Source of the DNA: CBDFKJ01 sp965248805
GTDB taxonomy: Bacteria; Pseudomonadota; Alphaproteobacteria; UBA6615
DNA: 64,000 nt
Direction: 5' to 3'
NCBI GenBank assembly: GCA_965248805.1
Contig: CBDFKJ010000009.1
Span: 186,001-250,000, forward strand
Positions 37,344 to 46,597 of the stretch are shown here, one piece after another. How positions within the stretch are numbered: position 1 is the first letter of the stretch; the number at the start of each line of letters is the position of its first letter. The position numbers and the translations under genes are program-made. The notes beneath the pieces are model-generated. The model made no database searches and was not told the origin of the DNA. It worked only from the letters and a program-made list of their open reading frames with translations.

Positions 37344-39726
37344 ACGGCACCCACACGTTCTTGACCTGTGTGGCGCGGCGCAGGAATTCACGACCCTCGG
37401 CCTGCGCCGGGTCGAACCAGTCGCGGCGGCGGCCGTCGTTGACCCACGTGCGTTTCAGATTGCCGATCGACGCGCGTTCGACCAACGCGCTGCCGGACGG
37501 CGGTCCCGCGTACCAGACGGCATCGACCGCATCATGCTCGGCCAGGACTTGCGCCAGTGCATCGCGCGCGCCGGTGACGATGTTGATCACGCCGCCGGGC
37601 ACGTCGGAGGTATCTAGGACCTGGTAGAAGTCGGTCGCGGCCAGGGGATGCGCCTCGGACGGCACCGCGATCATGCGATTTCCCATCGCCACCAGTGGCG
37701 CCACCAGCGAGACGAACGCCAACAGCGGCGCGTCGTCGGGGCACAGCGCGCCGGCGACGCCCAGGGGTTCGTGCATGGCGATGGCGACGCCGCGAATGGG
37801 AACGCTGTGCACGGCGCCGTCGAATTTGTCGGCCCACGCGGCGTAGGTGAACAGGCGGCGCACGGCGGTCTCGACCTCGCGCGCGGCGGCCTCGGGCGTG
37901 GCGCCGGTCATGACGCGGATACGGTCGCCGAACTCGTCCGCCCGGCGCGACAGGTTCTCGGCGATGAAGTAGAGGATCTGCGCCCGCGCGTGTCCCGATG
38001 CGCGGCCCCACGAGTCGGCCTTGCGCGCGGCCTCGACGGCGTTGCGGATGTCTTTGCGGTTGCCGTCGGCGACGTCGTCCAGCGGCGTGCCGTCCGCGCC
38101 GATCACGTGGCGGCTGTAGCCCGAATCGGGCCGCGCCTGTTTGCCGCCGATATACTGCTTCGCCGTGCGGTCGATCGCCGGCACGCTGTCGGGGCCTGCG
38201 TCGTGGGCCTGGCGTTCGGGGCCCGGCGTTTCCGCCGCCTTGTACAGCGGCGGGGATTTCTCCCACACGGGGCGGACATAGTCCCACAGTCCTTCACGAC
38301 CGCCCTCGCGCCCGAACCCGGATTCGCGGTAGCCGCCGAAGCCGCATGCGGCATCGAACAGGTTGGTGGCGTTCACCCACACGACGCCGGCCTGCAGCTT
38401 CGGCGCGATGTCGAGCGCGAGGTTGACGTTTTCGCTCCAGACGCTGGCGGCGAGGCCGTAGCGTGTGTTGTTGGCGAGCGCGACGGCGTCCGCCGGGGTG
38501 CGAAAGGTCGTGGCGACCAGTACCGGACCGAAGATCTCCTCCTGCGCGATGGTCGCCGCCGGCGCCACGTCGGTGAACAGGGTCGGCGGGTAGAAGCAGC
38601 CTTCTTTCGGCCGCGCCCAGTGCGGCTGCCACATCGTTGCGCCTTCGTCAATACCTTGCCGAACCAACGCCTCGATGCGCGCCAACTGAGCCGGTGCTAC
38701 GATGGCGCCGATGTCGATCGCCTTGTCGAGCGGGTCGCCGACGCGCAGCCCCTCCATGCGCGCCTTGAGCTTGGCGACCATGGCGTCGGCGATCGTTTCC
38801 TGTACCAGCAGGCGCGATCCGGCGCAACAGAACTGGCCTTGGTTGAACCAGATCGCATCGACCACGCCTTCGACGGCGCTATCAAGGTCGGCGTCGTCGA
38901 AAACGATGAACGGCGACTTGCCGCCCAGCTCGAGCGTGAGCTTCTTGCCGCTGCCGGCCGTCGCCTCGCGAATCAAACGACCGACTTCCGTCGAGCCGGT
39001 GAAGGCGACCTTGTCGACACCGGCATGGCGGGCGATCCGCGCGCCGGTCTCGCCGTCACCGGTGACGATATTGACCACACCCGCAGGCAGGCCGGCATCC
39101 TGGCACAGTTCCGCGAACTTCAGCGCTGTAAGCGAAGTGAACTCGGCCGGTTTCAACACCGCGGTGTTGCCAGCGGCCAGCGCTGGCGCCAGCTTCCAGG
39201 CCAGCATCAGCAGCGGAAAGTTCCAGGGAATGATCTGCCCGGCAACGCCGAGTGCTTCGTAGCCGGCGAGTTCCGTATCCATCAGCTGCGCCCAGCCGGC
39301 GTGGTGATAGAAATGACGGGCGACCAGCGGCACGTCGATGTCGCGGGTCTCGCGGATCGGCTTGCCGTTGTCCAGCGTCTCCAGCACCGCCAGCAGACGC
39401 GCATGCCGCTGCACCTGGCGCGCCAGGGCGTACAGGTAGCGCGCGCGGCCGTGGCCGCCGAGCTTCGCCCAGCCCGGCTGCGCCCGTCGGGCTGCGCGGA
39501 TCGCCGCGTCTACATCCGCCGGCCCGGCCTGGGCGACGCGTGCCAGCACGGCGCCGGTCGCCGGGTTGGCGCTGTCGAACCACTGGTTGGTCTTCGGCCG
39601 CAGCCAGCGCCCGCCGATAAACAACCGGCAGCCGTCGCGTTGCCGGGATAGCCACTCCCGGGCCGGTCCGTCGCCTTCCGGCGCCGGTCCGTAGTCCAGG
39701 GTCTCGAAGATCTCGGCCATGCTCAC
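37333..39726 (-). CDS. Two-module aldehyde dehydrogenase (ALDH16-like)
   Basis: 797 residues. The first module (1-500) is a complete ALDH: 'GQIIPWNFPLLMLAWKLAPA', 'VAFTGSTEVGRLIREATAGS', catalytic glutamate 'KKLTLELGGKSPFIVFDD', catalytic cysteine 'NQGQFCCAGSRLLVQE', and 'EEIFGPVLVATTFRTP'. The second module (about 530-797) resembles only an ALDH cofactor half ('GVAGALCPDDAPLLAFVSLV', 'DVPGGVINIVTGARDALAQV') and has no active cysteine, as in ALDH16. GTG 39726 is chosen because gaggag lies 7 bp upstream; ATG 39720 is possible. Upstream of deoA and upp, it probably oxidises an aldehyde from deoxyribose breakdown (inference). Confidence 0.88.
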   Translation of the reverse strand: MSMAEIFETLDYGPAPEGDGPAREWLSRQRDGCRLFIGGRWLRPKTNQWFDSANPATGAVLARVAQAGPADVDAAIRAARRAQPGWAKLGGHGRARYLYALARQVQRHARLLAVLETLDNGKPIRETRDIDVPLVARHFYHHAGWAQLMDTELAGYEALGVAGQIIPWNFPLLMLAWKLAPALAAGNTAVLKPAEFTSLTALKFAELCQDAGLPAGVVNIVTGDGETGARIARHAGVDKVAFTGSTEVGRLIREATAGSGKKLTLELGGKSPFIVFDDADLDSAVEGVVDAIWFNQGQFCCAGSRLLVQETIADAMVAKLKARMEGLRVGDPLDKAIDIGAIVAPAQLARIEALVRQGIDEGATMWQPHWARPKEGCFYPPTLFTDVAPAATIAQEEIFGPVLVATTFRTPADAVALANNTRYGLAASVWSENVNLALDIAPKLQAGVVWVNATNLFDAACGFGGYRESGFGREGGREGLWDYVRPVWEKSPPLYKAAETPGPERQAHDAGPDSVPAIDRTAKQYIGGKQARPDSGYSRHVIGADGTPLDDVADGNRKDIRNAVEAARKADSWGRASGHARAQILYFIAENLSRRADEFGDRIRVMTGATPEAAAREVETAVRRLFTYAAWADKFDGAVHSVPIRGVAIAMHEPLGVAGALCPDDAPLLAFVSLVAPLVAMGNRMIAVPSEAHPLAATDFYQVLDTSDVPGGVINIVTGARDALAQVLAEHDAVDAVWYAGPPSGSALVERASIGNLKRTWVNDGRRRDWFDPAQAEGREFLRRATQVKNVWVPYGE

Positions 39727-39873
39727 GACGGTTCTCCTCAGCGGCGGCTGAGCCAGCTTTAGGCCAAGCCGGCGTGGCAGGCAACGCCATGCGGACGTGA
39801 TCGGCGCCCGACTTGCGTTCGTCGCCGCGCCGCACTAAGTGCCTGTTATCTCTAGGCACGCGGAGTGACCATC

Positions 39874-40845
39874 ATGGCGGAGACCCATTCCAGCAAAGTC
39901 GTGATATTGGGCAGTGGCGCCGCCGGTTGCACTGCCGCCATCTATGCCGCTCGCGCCAATTTAGAGCCGATCATGCTGCATGGACTGCAGCCCGGCGGGC
40001 AGATGACCATCACCACCGATGTCGAGAACTATCCCGGCTTTGCCGACGTCATCCAGGGTCCGTGGCTGATGGAACAAATGGAGCAGCAGGCGGAGAACGT
40101 CGGCACGCGCGTCATCAACGATATCGTCGTCGGCGTCGATTTCTCGCGGCGGCCGTTCACCCTCACCGGCGACTCCGGCGATACATACGTCGGCGATACC
40201 GTGTTGGTCTGCACCGGCGCTTCGGCACGCTGGCTGGACCTGCCGTCGGAGCAGAAATATCGCGGTGCCGGCGTGTCGGCCTGCGCCACGTGTGATGGAT
40301 TTTTCTATCGCGGAAGCGACGTGATGGTCGTAGGCGGCGGCAACACGGCTGTGGAGGAGGCGATCTTCCTAACGAACTTCGCCAGCAAAGTGACGCTCGT
40401 TCATCGCCGCGACGCATTGCGCGCCGAGAAGATCATGCAGGACCGGCTGCTCAGCAACCCGAAGATCGCGGTGATGTGGAATACGGTGCTCGATGAAGTG
40501 TTGGGCAACGCCGATCCGGCCGCGGTGACGGGTGCCCGCGTACGCAACGTCAAGACGGGTGCGACCGAAGATCTCGCGCTCGACGGTGTGTTCATCGCCA
40601 TCGGCCACGATCCGAACACGTCGGTGTTCAAGGGATCTCTCGACATGGATGGCGAGGGTTATCTGCTGACCGCACCCGATTCGACCGCGACCAACGTGCC
40701 GGGCGTTTTCGCCGCCGGCGACGTCAAGGACAAGTTGTTCCGCCAGGCGGTCACGGCGGCGGGTATGGGCTGCATGGCGGCACTGGAGGCGGAGAAATTC
40801 CTGGCCGCTGCCGAGCACGATGCAGGGCGCCAGGCCGCCGAGTAA
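39874..40845 (+). CDS. trxB: Thioredoxin reductase
   Basis: 323 residues from ATG 39874. FAD motif 'KVVILGSGAAGCTAAIYAAR', redox cysteines C137-A-T-C140 ('GVSACATCDGFFYRGSDVMV'), NADPH motif 'VVGGGNTAVEEAIFLTNFAS', and the end motif 'PGVFAAGDVKDKLFRQAVTA'. Reduces thioredoxin with NADPH in the cytoplasm. An in-frame GTG at 39865 would add three residues. It is followed 18 bp downstream by a GNAT gene on the same strand. Confidence 0.95.
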   Translation: MAETHSSKVVILGSGAAGCTAAIYAARANLEPIMLHGLQPGGQMTITTDVENYPGFADVIQGPWLMEQMEQQAENVGTRVINDIVVGVDFSRRPFTLTGDSGDTYVGDTVLVCTGASARWLDLPSEQKYRGAGVSACATCDGFFYRGSDVMVVGGGNTAVEEAIFLTNFASKVTLVHRRDALRAEKIMQDRLLSNPKIAVMWNTVLDEVLGNADPAAVTGARVRNVKTGATEDLALDGVFIAIGHDPNTSVFKGSLDMDGEGYLLTAPDSTATNVPGVFAAGDVKDKLFRQAVTAAGMGCMAALEAEKFLAAAEHDAGRQAAE

Positions 40846-40863
40846 TCCGACGGCTGCCTGCGT

Positions 40864-41307
40864 GTGGACTTCTCGGTTCGCGAAGCGGCGGCGCCGGACC
40901 GTCCGGCCTGCGCCGGCATTTATCGCTCGGCCCGCGTCACCGAACCCTGGCTAAACGAGCAGCAGAGGGCCGCCATCGATTTCGAGCGCGATGAGGCGGG
41001 CGAGCGCGTGTGGGTCGCCGTCAACGAGGCCGGGGACGTGCTCGGGTTTGCCTCGATCTGGACCGAGCCCGAACTCTCGTTTCTGCATCATCTGTATGTC
41101 AGCCCGGCTCAGCAGCGCCGTGGTGTCGGCACCGCTCTCGTGGATACGGTCGCTCAGGCATCAGCGGGTCCGGTCGAGCTGAAGGCCCTCGCCGAGGACC
41201 ATGACGTGCGGCGCTTCTACGAGTGCTTGGGGTTCGTCGAGGCCGAGCGGTGCGATAGCGAACGGCCGCCGTGGGTCCGTTATCGCCTTGACCGAGTGGT
41301 TAAATGA
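40864..41307 (+). CDS. GNAT-family N-acetyltransferase
   Basis: 147 residues from GTG 40864 (MDFSVREAAAPDRPACAGIY). The acetyl-CoA binding motif A is 'FLHHLYVSPAQQRRGVGTAL' (R/Q-x-x-G-x-G), then motif B 'HDVRRFYECLGFVEAER'. Substrate unknown. It lies just downstream of trxB, likely one transcript, and overlaps the convergent msrP gene by 8 bp at its 3' end. Confidence 0.85.
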   Translation: MDFSVREAAAPDRPACAGIYRSARVTEPWLNEQQRAAIDFERDEAGERVWVAVNEAGDVLGFASIWTEPELSFLHHLYVSPAQQRRGVGTALVDTVAQASAGPVELKALAEDHDVRRFYECLGFVEAERCDSERPPWVRYRLDRVVK

Positions 41308-42262
41308 ACAGCCTTTCACCCTCCAGGCCTTCATAGAGCTGCGCGACGAACTCGCCGTAGCCGTTGTACAACCGCGTCGCCACCCGCCCCTCTTCGCCCA
41401 GAAGGCGTTCGGAGGCCTGGCTCCAGCGCGGATGCGGCACCATCGGATTGACGTTCGCCCAGAAGCCGTACTCGTTGGCCTGGATGTCCTCCCAGAACGT
41501 CTTCGGCCGCTCGTCGGTGAAGGTGATGCGGATGATCGACTTGATCGATTTGAAGCCGTATTTCCACGGCACCGCCAGCCGCAGCGGCGCGCCGTTTTGG
41601 CGCGGGATCGGCTTGCCGTAGAGGCCAGTGGCGATGAACGCCAACTCGTTGGTGGCTTCTTCGATCGTCAGCCCTTCGATGTAGGGCCAGGGATACCAGA
41701 ACTGGCGCAGGCCGGGCATGCTGTCCTTGTCGGCCAGCGTCTCCATGCGCAGGTATTTGGCCGAGGCCAAAGGCCGCGCGAACTCGACCAGCTTGGCCAG
41801 CGGGAAGCCGCTCCACGGTACCGTCATCGCCCAGGCCTCGACGCAGCGGTGCCGGTACAGACGCTCCTCCAAGGGCATCTGAGCCAGCAGGTCGTCGATA
41901 TCGATGACGCGCTCCTGCTCGACCATGCCGTCGAGGGCCACGGTCCAAGGCCGGATCGGCAGTTCCTGCGCGGCGCCGGCGATGTTCTTATGCGAGCCGA
42001 ATTCGTAGAAATTGTTGTAGGTGATGGCGTCTCTCTCGTTGGTGAGAGCGCGATCGATCTGATAGCGCTCGTTGCGCTTCACTGGATACAGCGCCGCCGA
42101 TGGATCGTCCGCCGCCCGAGCAATCCGCGCCAGCGGGCCCATCGCCGCCAATATAGGGCCTGCGGCCAGCGCCGTTGTGAACTGGCGGCGGTTCAAGAAC
42201 ACGGATTCAGGCGTCGCCACGCTCTCGGGTAGCTCCCAGCCGCGTCTGCTCTTAACCAGCAT
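41300..42262 (-). CDS. msrP: Protein-methionine-sulfoxide reductase catalytic subunit (YedY type)
   Basis: 320 residues. A twin-arginine signal 'VFLNRRQFTTALAAGPILAA' (residues 21-40) directs a folded molybdenum-cofactor protein to the periplasm. The Mo-ligating cysteine is C140 in 'LYRHRCVEAWAMTVPWSGFP'. 'GAPLRLAVPWKYGFKSIKSI' is family typical. It repairs oxidised methionines of periplasmic proteins, with electrons normally from the haem membrane protein MsrQ; no msrQ gene is adjacent, so the partner must be elsewhere. Complete length. Confidence 0.92.
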   Translation of the reverse strand: MLVKSRRGWELPESVATPESVFLNRRQFTTALAAGPILAAMGPLARIARAADDPSAALYPVKRNERYQIDRALTNERDAITYNNFYEFGSHKNIAGAAQELPIRPWTVALDGMVEQERVIDIDDLLAQMPLEERLYRHRCVEAWAMTVPWSGFPLAKLVEFARPLASAKYLRMETLADKDSMPGLRQFWYPWPYIEGLTIEEATNELAFIATGLYGKPIPRQNGAPLRLAVPWKYGFKSIKSIIRITFTDERPKTFWEDIQANEYGFWANVNPMVPHPRWSQASERLLGEEGRVATRLYNGYGEFVAQLYEGLEGERLFI

Positions 42263-42339
42263 GGTCCTCTCCTTAGCTGTACCGGATTGCTGCCTTAGCT
42301 AGGGTGCCTCAGCCTCGCGGGCAACTCAACTGAATGCGA

Positions 42340-43548
42340 TCAGGCATCCGCAGTGCGCCCTGTGAGGCGCGGCACGGGGCGGTCGCCGATCGGCCAATGC
42401 AGCGCTGCCGCCAGCAGGCCGAGGAGGATCGAGATTACCCACATGCTGTCATAGGAGCCGGTGGCGTCGAAGGTGCGACCGCCCAGCCAGGCGCCGAAAA
42501 ACGCGCCCACCTGGTGGCTGAAGAACACGACGCCGAACAAGGTCGCCAGGTAGCGCGGGTCGAAGATCTGCGCGATCAGGCCGCTGGTCAGCGGCACCGT
42601 GCTGAGCCACAGGAGTCCGATCGTAGCGGCAAAAAGCAGCACCGTGACCTCGGTCTTCGGACCCAGCATGAAAACGGCGATGACGATCGAGCGGCCGAGA
42701 TAGATGAGGCTCAACAGGTGCTTCTTGCGAAAGCGGCTGCCCAATGCGCCGGCCGCCAGCGAGCCGGCGATGTTGAACAGGCCGATCAGCGCCAACGCCG
42801 AGGCGCCGACCATCGGCGCCAGCCCGCACAGTCCGACATAGGGCTTGAGGTGGGTGAGCAGGAAGGCGACGTGGAAGCCGCAGACGAAGAACCCCGCCGT
42901 CAGATACCAGTAACCCCGATGTTGCCGTGCCTCCTTTAACGCCGCGCCCAGACTCTGTTGACCGGCCGCTTTGCTGGCGCGGCCGGTCATCGGCAGCGCC
43001 AAGGGTATGATCATCGCGCATACCGCCGCCAGAACCATCAGGCTGGCGACCCAGCCGATGTCGTCGATCAGCAACTGGCTGAACGGCGAGAAAACGAACT
43101 GGCCGAACGAGCCGCCGGCACCGGCAATTCCCAGCGCCCAGGACCGCCGTGCTTCGGGCACCGAGCGGGCGATGGAAGCGAAGATGATCGGAAAAGACGA
43201 GCCGCTGAGACCCAGGCCGATCAGCAGCCCCGCCGACAGATGCAGCGCGCCCGGCGTTTGGGCGAGACCCATCAGCACCAGGCCCACCACATAGACGACG
43301 GTGCTGCCGGCGAGCATGCGCCCGGTGCCGTAGCGTTCGGCCAGCGCGCCGGCGAAGGGCTGTGCCGCCCCCCACAACAGGTTTTGCAAGCCGATCGCCA
43401 GGGAAAAGGTCTCGCCGCCCCAGCCGTGCGCGAGCGAGACCGGCTCGACGAACAGACCCATGGTCTGACGCACGCCCAAGTTGATGGCCAGGATGACGCA
43501 GCCCACCGCCAGTATGATGGCGGGCGCGGCGACGCGCCGTGCGGTCAT
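42340..43548 (-). CDS. MFS transporter
   Basis: 402 residues from ATG 43548 (GTG 43557 possible). Twelve hydrophobic segments are recognisable, starting 'AAPAIILAVGCVILAINLGV' and 'RQTMGLFVEPVSLAHGWGGE'. The loop 2-3 motif is 'PFAGALAERYGTGRMLAGST', and the middle loop lies around 'TGRASKAAGQQSLGAALKEA'. It resembles the monocarboxylate/OFA-like branch ('LFVEPVSLAHGW') but the substrate cannot be inferred. It stands alone between msrP and the TPR genes, 9 bp from the next stop on the same strand, so it might be co-transcribed. Confidence 0.85.
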   Translation of the reverse strand: MTARRVAAPAIILAVGCVILAINLGVRQTMGLFVEPVSLAHGWGGETFSLAIGLQNLLWGAAQPFAGALAERYGTGRMLAGSTVVYVVGLVLMGLAQTPGALHLSAGLLIGLGLSGSSFPIIFASIARSVPEARRSWALGIAGAGGSFGQFVFSPFSQLLIDDIGWVASLMVLAAVCAMIIPLALPMTGRASKAAGQQSLGAALKEARQHRGYWYLTAGFFVCGFHVAFLLTHLKPYVGLCGLAPMVGASALALIGLFNIAGSLAAGALGSRFRKKHLLSLIYLGRSIVIAVFMLGPKTEVTVLLFAATIGLLWLSTVPLTSGLIAQIFDPRYLATLFGVVFFSHQVGAFFGAWLGGRTFDATGSYDSMWVISILLGLLAAALHWPIGDRPVPRLTGRTADA

Positions 43549-43569
43549 GAGGTGCACCGAGCCGGAGGG

Positions 43570-44154
43570 TTAGAGCCGTTGGCCTTCGAGCTTCTTGCGC
43601 AGCGCATCGGCGGCGGCGCGCGAGCTGTCCTGGTGCGGATTGACTTCCAGCGCGCGCTCGAACGCCTTCAGGGCCAGTTCGTCCTCACCGCGCAGCCGGC
43701 GCATTTCGGCCAGCCCCCACAGGGCGCCGAAGTGCCGCGGCTCCAGCGCCAGCACGCGCTCGCAGTCGGCGATCGATGCGGCGAAATGGCCGAGCAGATA
43801 GTTCACCGTGGCGCGGCGATTCCACGCTTCGGCAAAGTCCGGCGCGACTTCGACCAACTCGTCGAACGTCTCCAGCGCCTGCGGCAAGCGGCCGATGGCC
43901 ACCGCCTGGTTGCCCTCGGCCATCAACTCGTTCGCCACGAGGTCGTCGGTCCGGTACCAGATCTGCCAGATCATGTTGACGGTCAGCGCCACTTCCTGCT
44001 GGGTGTCGGTGGTCTGCAGTACTGCGAACAGCCGGTCGAGTTCGGGATCGTTCTGATCGGCGAACGCGGCGTCCGCAGCGCCCACGCAAACGCTGATGAC
44101 AACCGCCAATTGTCCAAAAAATTGCCGTCCAAAAAATCGCATCACATAAGGCAT
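43570..44154 (-). CDS. Secreted TPR-repeat protein
   Basis: 194 residues from ATG 44154 (ggagg five bases upstream). Signal peptide 'FFGQLAVVISVCVGAADAAF'. The body is made of tetratricopeptide helices, e.g. 'LPQALETFDELVEVAPDFAE', 'AWNRRATVNYLLGHFAASIA' and 'DCERVLALEPRHFGALWGLA'. Paralogue of the next gene: same length, same 'DPELDRLFAVLQTTDTQQEV' beginning and same 'ALEVNPHQDSSRAAADALRK' end. Periplasmic scaffold of unknown partner. Confidence 0.8.
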   Translation of the reverse strand: MPYVMRFFGRQFFGQLAVVISVCVGAADAAFADQNDPELDRLFAVLQTTDTQQEVALTVNMIWQIWYRTDDLVANELMAEGNQAVAIGRLPQALETFDELVEVAPDFAEAWNRRATVNYLLGHFAASIADCERVLALEPRHFGALWGLAEMRRLRGEDELALKAFERALEVNPHQDSSRAAADALRKKLEGQRL

Positions 44155-44216
44155 CTGCACCTCCAGTGGCGATCATCAGTGGTGCCGCGGGCGGCGTCAA
44201 TGCACGCGTTCGTGCG

Positions 44217-44801
44217 TCACAGCCGGCCGCGATCACGTTGCAGGCGCAGATCGTCGGCGGCGGCGCGCACCGTCGGCTGATGCGGATTGATAGCCAGGGC
44301 TTGCTCGAACACGTTCAAGGCGCCGTCAGCATCGCCGATCAACAGGTAGATCTCACCCAGTCCGGCCAGCGCCTGATAGTGGCGCGGCTCCAGCGCCAGC
44401 GCCTGCTCGGCGTCACCGATCGCCGGTAGGAACTGGCCTATGGCAAAGCGCAAGCTGGCGCGCTGGTACCACGCCTCGGCATAGTCGGGTGCCAGTTCGA
44501 TGGCGCCATCGAACGCGGCGAGCGCAAGCGGCGCCTGGCCTTGCACCACTGCCGTCAGACCGCGCGCCATCAGCGCGTTAACCTGTTCAGACGATGAGTC
44601 GAGCCAGATGCGGGAGATTTCTTCCTGCATCTGCGCCGCCTGTTCGGCGTCCTGGGTCTTGGTCAGGATCACGAACAGCCGGTCCAGGCGCGGGTCACGC
44701 TGATCGGCTACGGCCAGCGGCGACACAAACACGATCACCGCCGCCAGGACGAACCACCAGTCGCGCACCGCGCGCCTCGCCGAAACGCACTGCTGAGCCA
44801 T
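44217..44801 (-). CDS. Secreted TPR-repeat protein, paralogue
   Basis: 194 residues from ATG 44801 (TTG 44837 would add 12). Signal segment 'WWFVLAAVIVFVSPLAVADQ', then 'RDPRLDRLFVILTKTQDAEQ' and TPR helices 'APLALAAFDGAIELAPDYAE', 'AWYQRASLRFAIGQFLPAIG' and 'LEPRHYQALAGLGEIYLLIG'. Clearly a tandem duplicate of the gene at 43570-44154, about 60 bp upstream of it. Such proteins are common in alphaproteobacteria without assigned function. Confidence 0.8.
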   Translation of the reverse strand: MAQQCVSARRAVRDWWFVLAAVIVFVSPLAVADQRDPRLDRLFVILTKTQDAEQAAQMQEEISRIWLDSSSEQVNALMARGLTAVVQGQAPLALAAFDGAIELAPDYAEAWYQRASLRFAIGQFLPAIGDAEQALALEPRHYQALAGLGEIYLLIGDADGALNVFEQALAINPHQPTVRAAADDLRLQRDRGRL

Positions 44802-44871
44802 GCGGCGCAGATTGCCGAGGCGTCGGATAGGGGTCAAGCTGCCGCCGGCGACGTTTATTTGGAGGGCCGTT

Positions 44872-45306
44872 ATGGCGGGCTATTCCGGCACGCCATTGCC
44901 GAAGAAGCTGGGGCTGAAGCCCGGCCATGGTTTCGCCCTCGTCGGCGCACCCACGGACTGGAACGGCCAGTGGCCGGCGGCGTATGGCGCCCTGCCGGAC
45001 GGCGTCGCCGTAGCGATGCGCCTGCCGGCCAGACGTCGCGGCGATGTCGTGCTGGCGTTCTTCACCGCGGCGAACGCTTTGGCGCGACGGTTTCCGGCTC
45101 TTGCCGGTGCGATCAAGACCGATGGCATGGTGTGGATCGCCTGGCCCAAGCGGGCGGCAAAAATGGATACCGATCTCAGCGCCAATGTCGTGCGCGAGAT
45201 CGGTCTGGCCGCCGGGCTGGTGGACGTCAAGGTGTGCGCCATCGACGACATCTGGTCCGGCCTCAAGTTCGTGTACCAGGTGGCGGACCGCAACGCCCTC
45301 AACTGA
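44872..45306 (+). CDS. DUF3052 family protein
   Basis: 144 residues from ATG 44872 (ggaggg ribosome site). 'MAGYSGTPLPKKLGLKPGHG', 'AFFTAANALARRFPALAGAI', 'DGMVWIAWPKRAAKMDTDLS' and 'GLAAGLVDVKVCAIDDIWSG' match the small cytosolic DUF3052 family, whose role is unknown. It is divergent from the TPR genes and overlaps glcF convergently by 8 bp. Confidence 0.8.
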   Translation: MAGYSGTPLPKKLGLKPGHGFALVGAPTDWNGQWPAAYGALPDGVAVAMRLPARRRGDVVLAFFTAANALARRFPALAGAIKTDGMVWIAWPKRAAKMDTDLSANVVREIGLAAGLVDVKVCAIDDIWSGLKFVYQVADRNALN

Positions 45307-46594
45307 ACGCGGACAGGGTTCGCGGCCGTGGTCCGCCGGTCGCCCAATCGAGTAATTCCACCGTGTGTACGATGGGGATGTCCGTGGCGCCAGCGAGCTG
45401 GGTGATGCAGCCGATGTTGCCGCTGGCGATCACGTCGGCGCCCGTCGCGTTCAGGCACGCGGCCTTGCGGGCGCGTAGTTCGCCGGCGATCTTCGGCTGC
45501 AGGATGTTGTAGGTGCCCGCGGAGCCGCAGCACAGATGCGCGTCCGCAGGCTCCACCACAGTGAAGCCGGCCGCATTCAACAGCTCCTGCGGCTGCGTCT
45601 TCAGTCCCTGGCCGTGCTGCATCGAGCACGCCGATTGATAGGCCACGCGCAGCGGGCGCGGCGGCGATACATCGCCGAGACCGATCTCCGTCAAGACTTC
45701 GCTGACATCGCGTGCCAACGACGCGACCCGTGCGGCCTTGTCGGCGTAGTCTGGATCCTCGCGCAGTAGGAATCCGTAGTCCTTCAGCATCGTGCCGCAG
45801 CCGGAGGCATTAGCTACCACGGCGTCCAACGCGCCCGCGTTCAGCACCCGCGTCCAGGCGTCGATATTGTCCTTCGCCTGACGCAGGGCCGGTGCGTCCT
45901 TGCCCAGATGATGGGCCAGCGCACCGCAGCAGCCGGCGCCGGGCGCGATCACGACTTCCACGCCCAGCCGCGTTAACAATCGCACCGTGGCGTCGTTGAT
46001 CTGCGGCGACAGGTTCTGTTGCACGCAGCCGGTCAGCAGTGCAACCCGTGCGCGCCGCCGGCCCTGCGCGGCGACGACCTCGGCGCGGCGCGGCGCGGCG
46101 AAGGCGGGCGCATCGCGCGGCGTCAGATCGATCATGTCGCGCAGCCGCCGCGGCAACCACCCGCGCAGCGCTTGTGCGAGCGGCAAGCCCGGCATCGCCC
46201 AGCGCATCAGGCTCGGTCGTGGGAGCACGGATGCGAGAACGGACCGCATCGCGCGTTGCGACCACGGCCGTTGATAGGTTTCCTCTATATGGCGGCGGGC
46301 GTGGTCGACCAGGTGCATGTAGTTAACGCCCGACGGGCAGGTGGTCATGCAGGACAGGCACGACAGGCAGCGGTCGATGTGCTTGACGACCTGGGCGCTG
46401 GCCGGCTTGTCGCCCTCCAGCATGTCCTTGATCAGATAGATGCGCCCGCGCGGGCTATCCAGCTCATCGCCCAGCAGCACATAGGTCGGACAGGTCGCGG
46501 TGCAGAAGCCGCAATGCACGCAGGCGCGCAGAATGTCATTGGACGCGGCAACGTCCGGATCGGCAAGCTGGGCGAGCGTGAAATGCGTCTGCAC
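45299..46594 (-). CDS. glcF: Glycolate oxidase iron-sulfur subunit
   Basis: 431 residues from GTG 46594. Two 4Fe-4S clusters, 'LRACVHCGFCTATCPTYVLL' and 'IDRCLSCLSCMTTCPSGVNY', then two CCG domains with 'APGAGCCGALAHHLGKDAPA' and 'DAHLCCGSAGTYNILQP'. Transfers electrons from the flavin subunit GlcD to the quinone pool, allowing growth on glycolate or detoxification of photorespiratory glycolate. Normally adjacent to glcE; here a small membrane-protein gene lies between (3 bp gap). Confidence 0.93.
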   Translation of the reverse strand: MQTHFTLAQLADPDVAASNDILRACVHCGFCTATCPTYVLLGDELDSPRGRIYLIKDMLEGDKPASAQVVKHIDRCLSCLSCMTTCPSGVNYMHLVDHARRHIEETYQRPWSQRAMRSVLASVLPRPSLMRWAMPGLPLAQALRGWLPRRLRDMIDLTPRDAPAFAAPRRAEVVAAQGRRRARVALLTGCVQQNLSPQINDATVRLLTRLGVEVVIAPGAGCCGALAHHLGKDAPALRQAKDNIDAWTRVLNAGALDAVVANASGCGTMLKDYGFLLREDPDYADKAARVASLARDVSEVLTEIGLGDVSPPRPLRVAYQSACSMQHGQGLKTQPQELLNAAGFTVVEPADAHLCCGSAGTYNILQPKIAGELRARKAACLNATGADVIASGNIGCITQLAGATDIPIVHTVELLDWATGGPRPRTLSAFS

Positions 46595-46597
46595 GCC

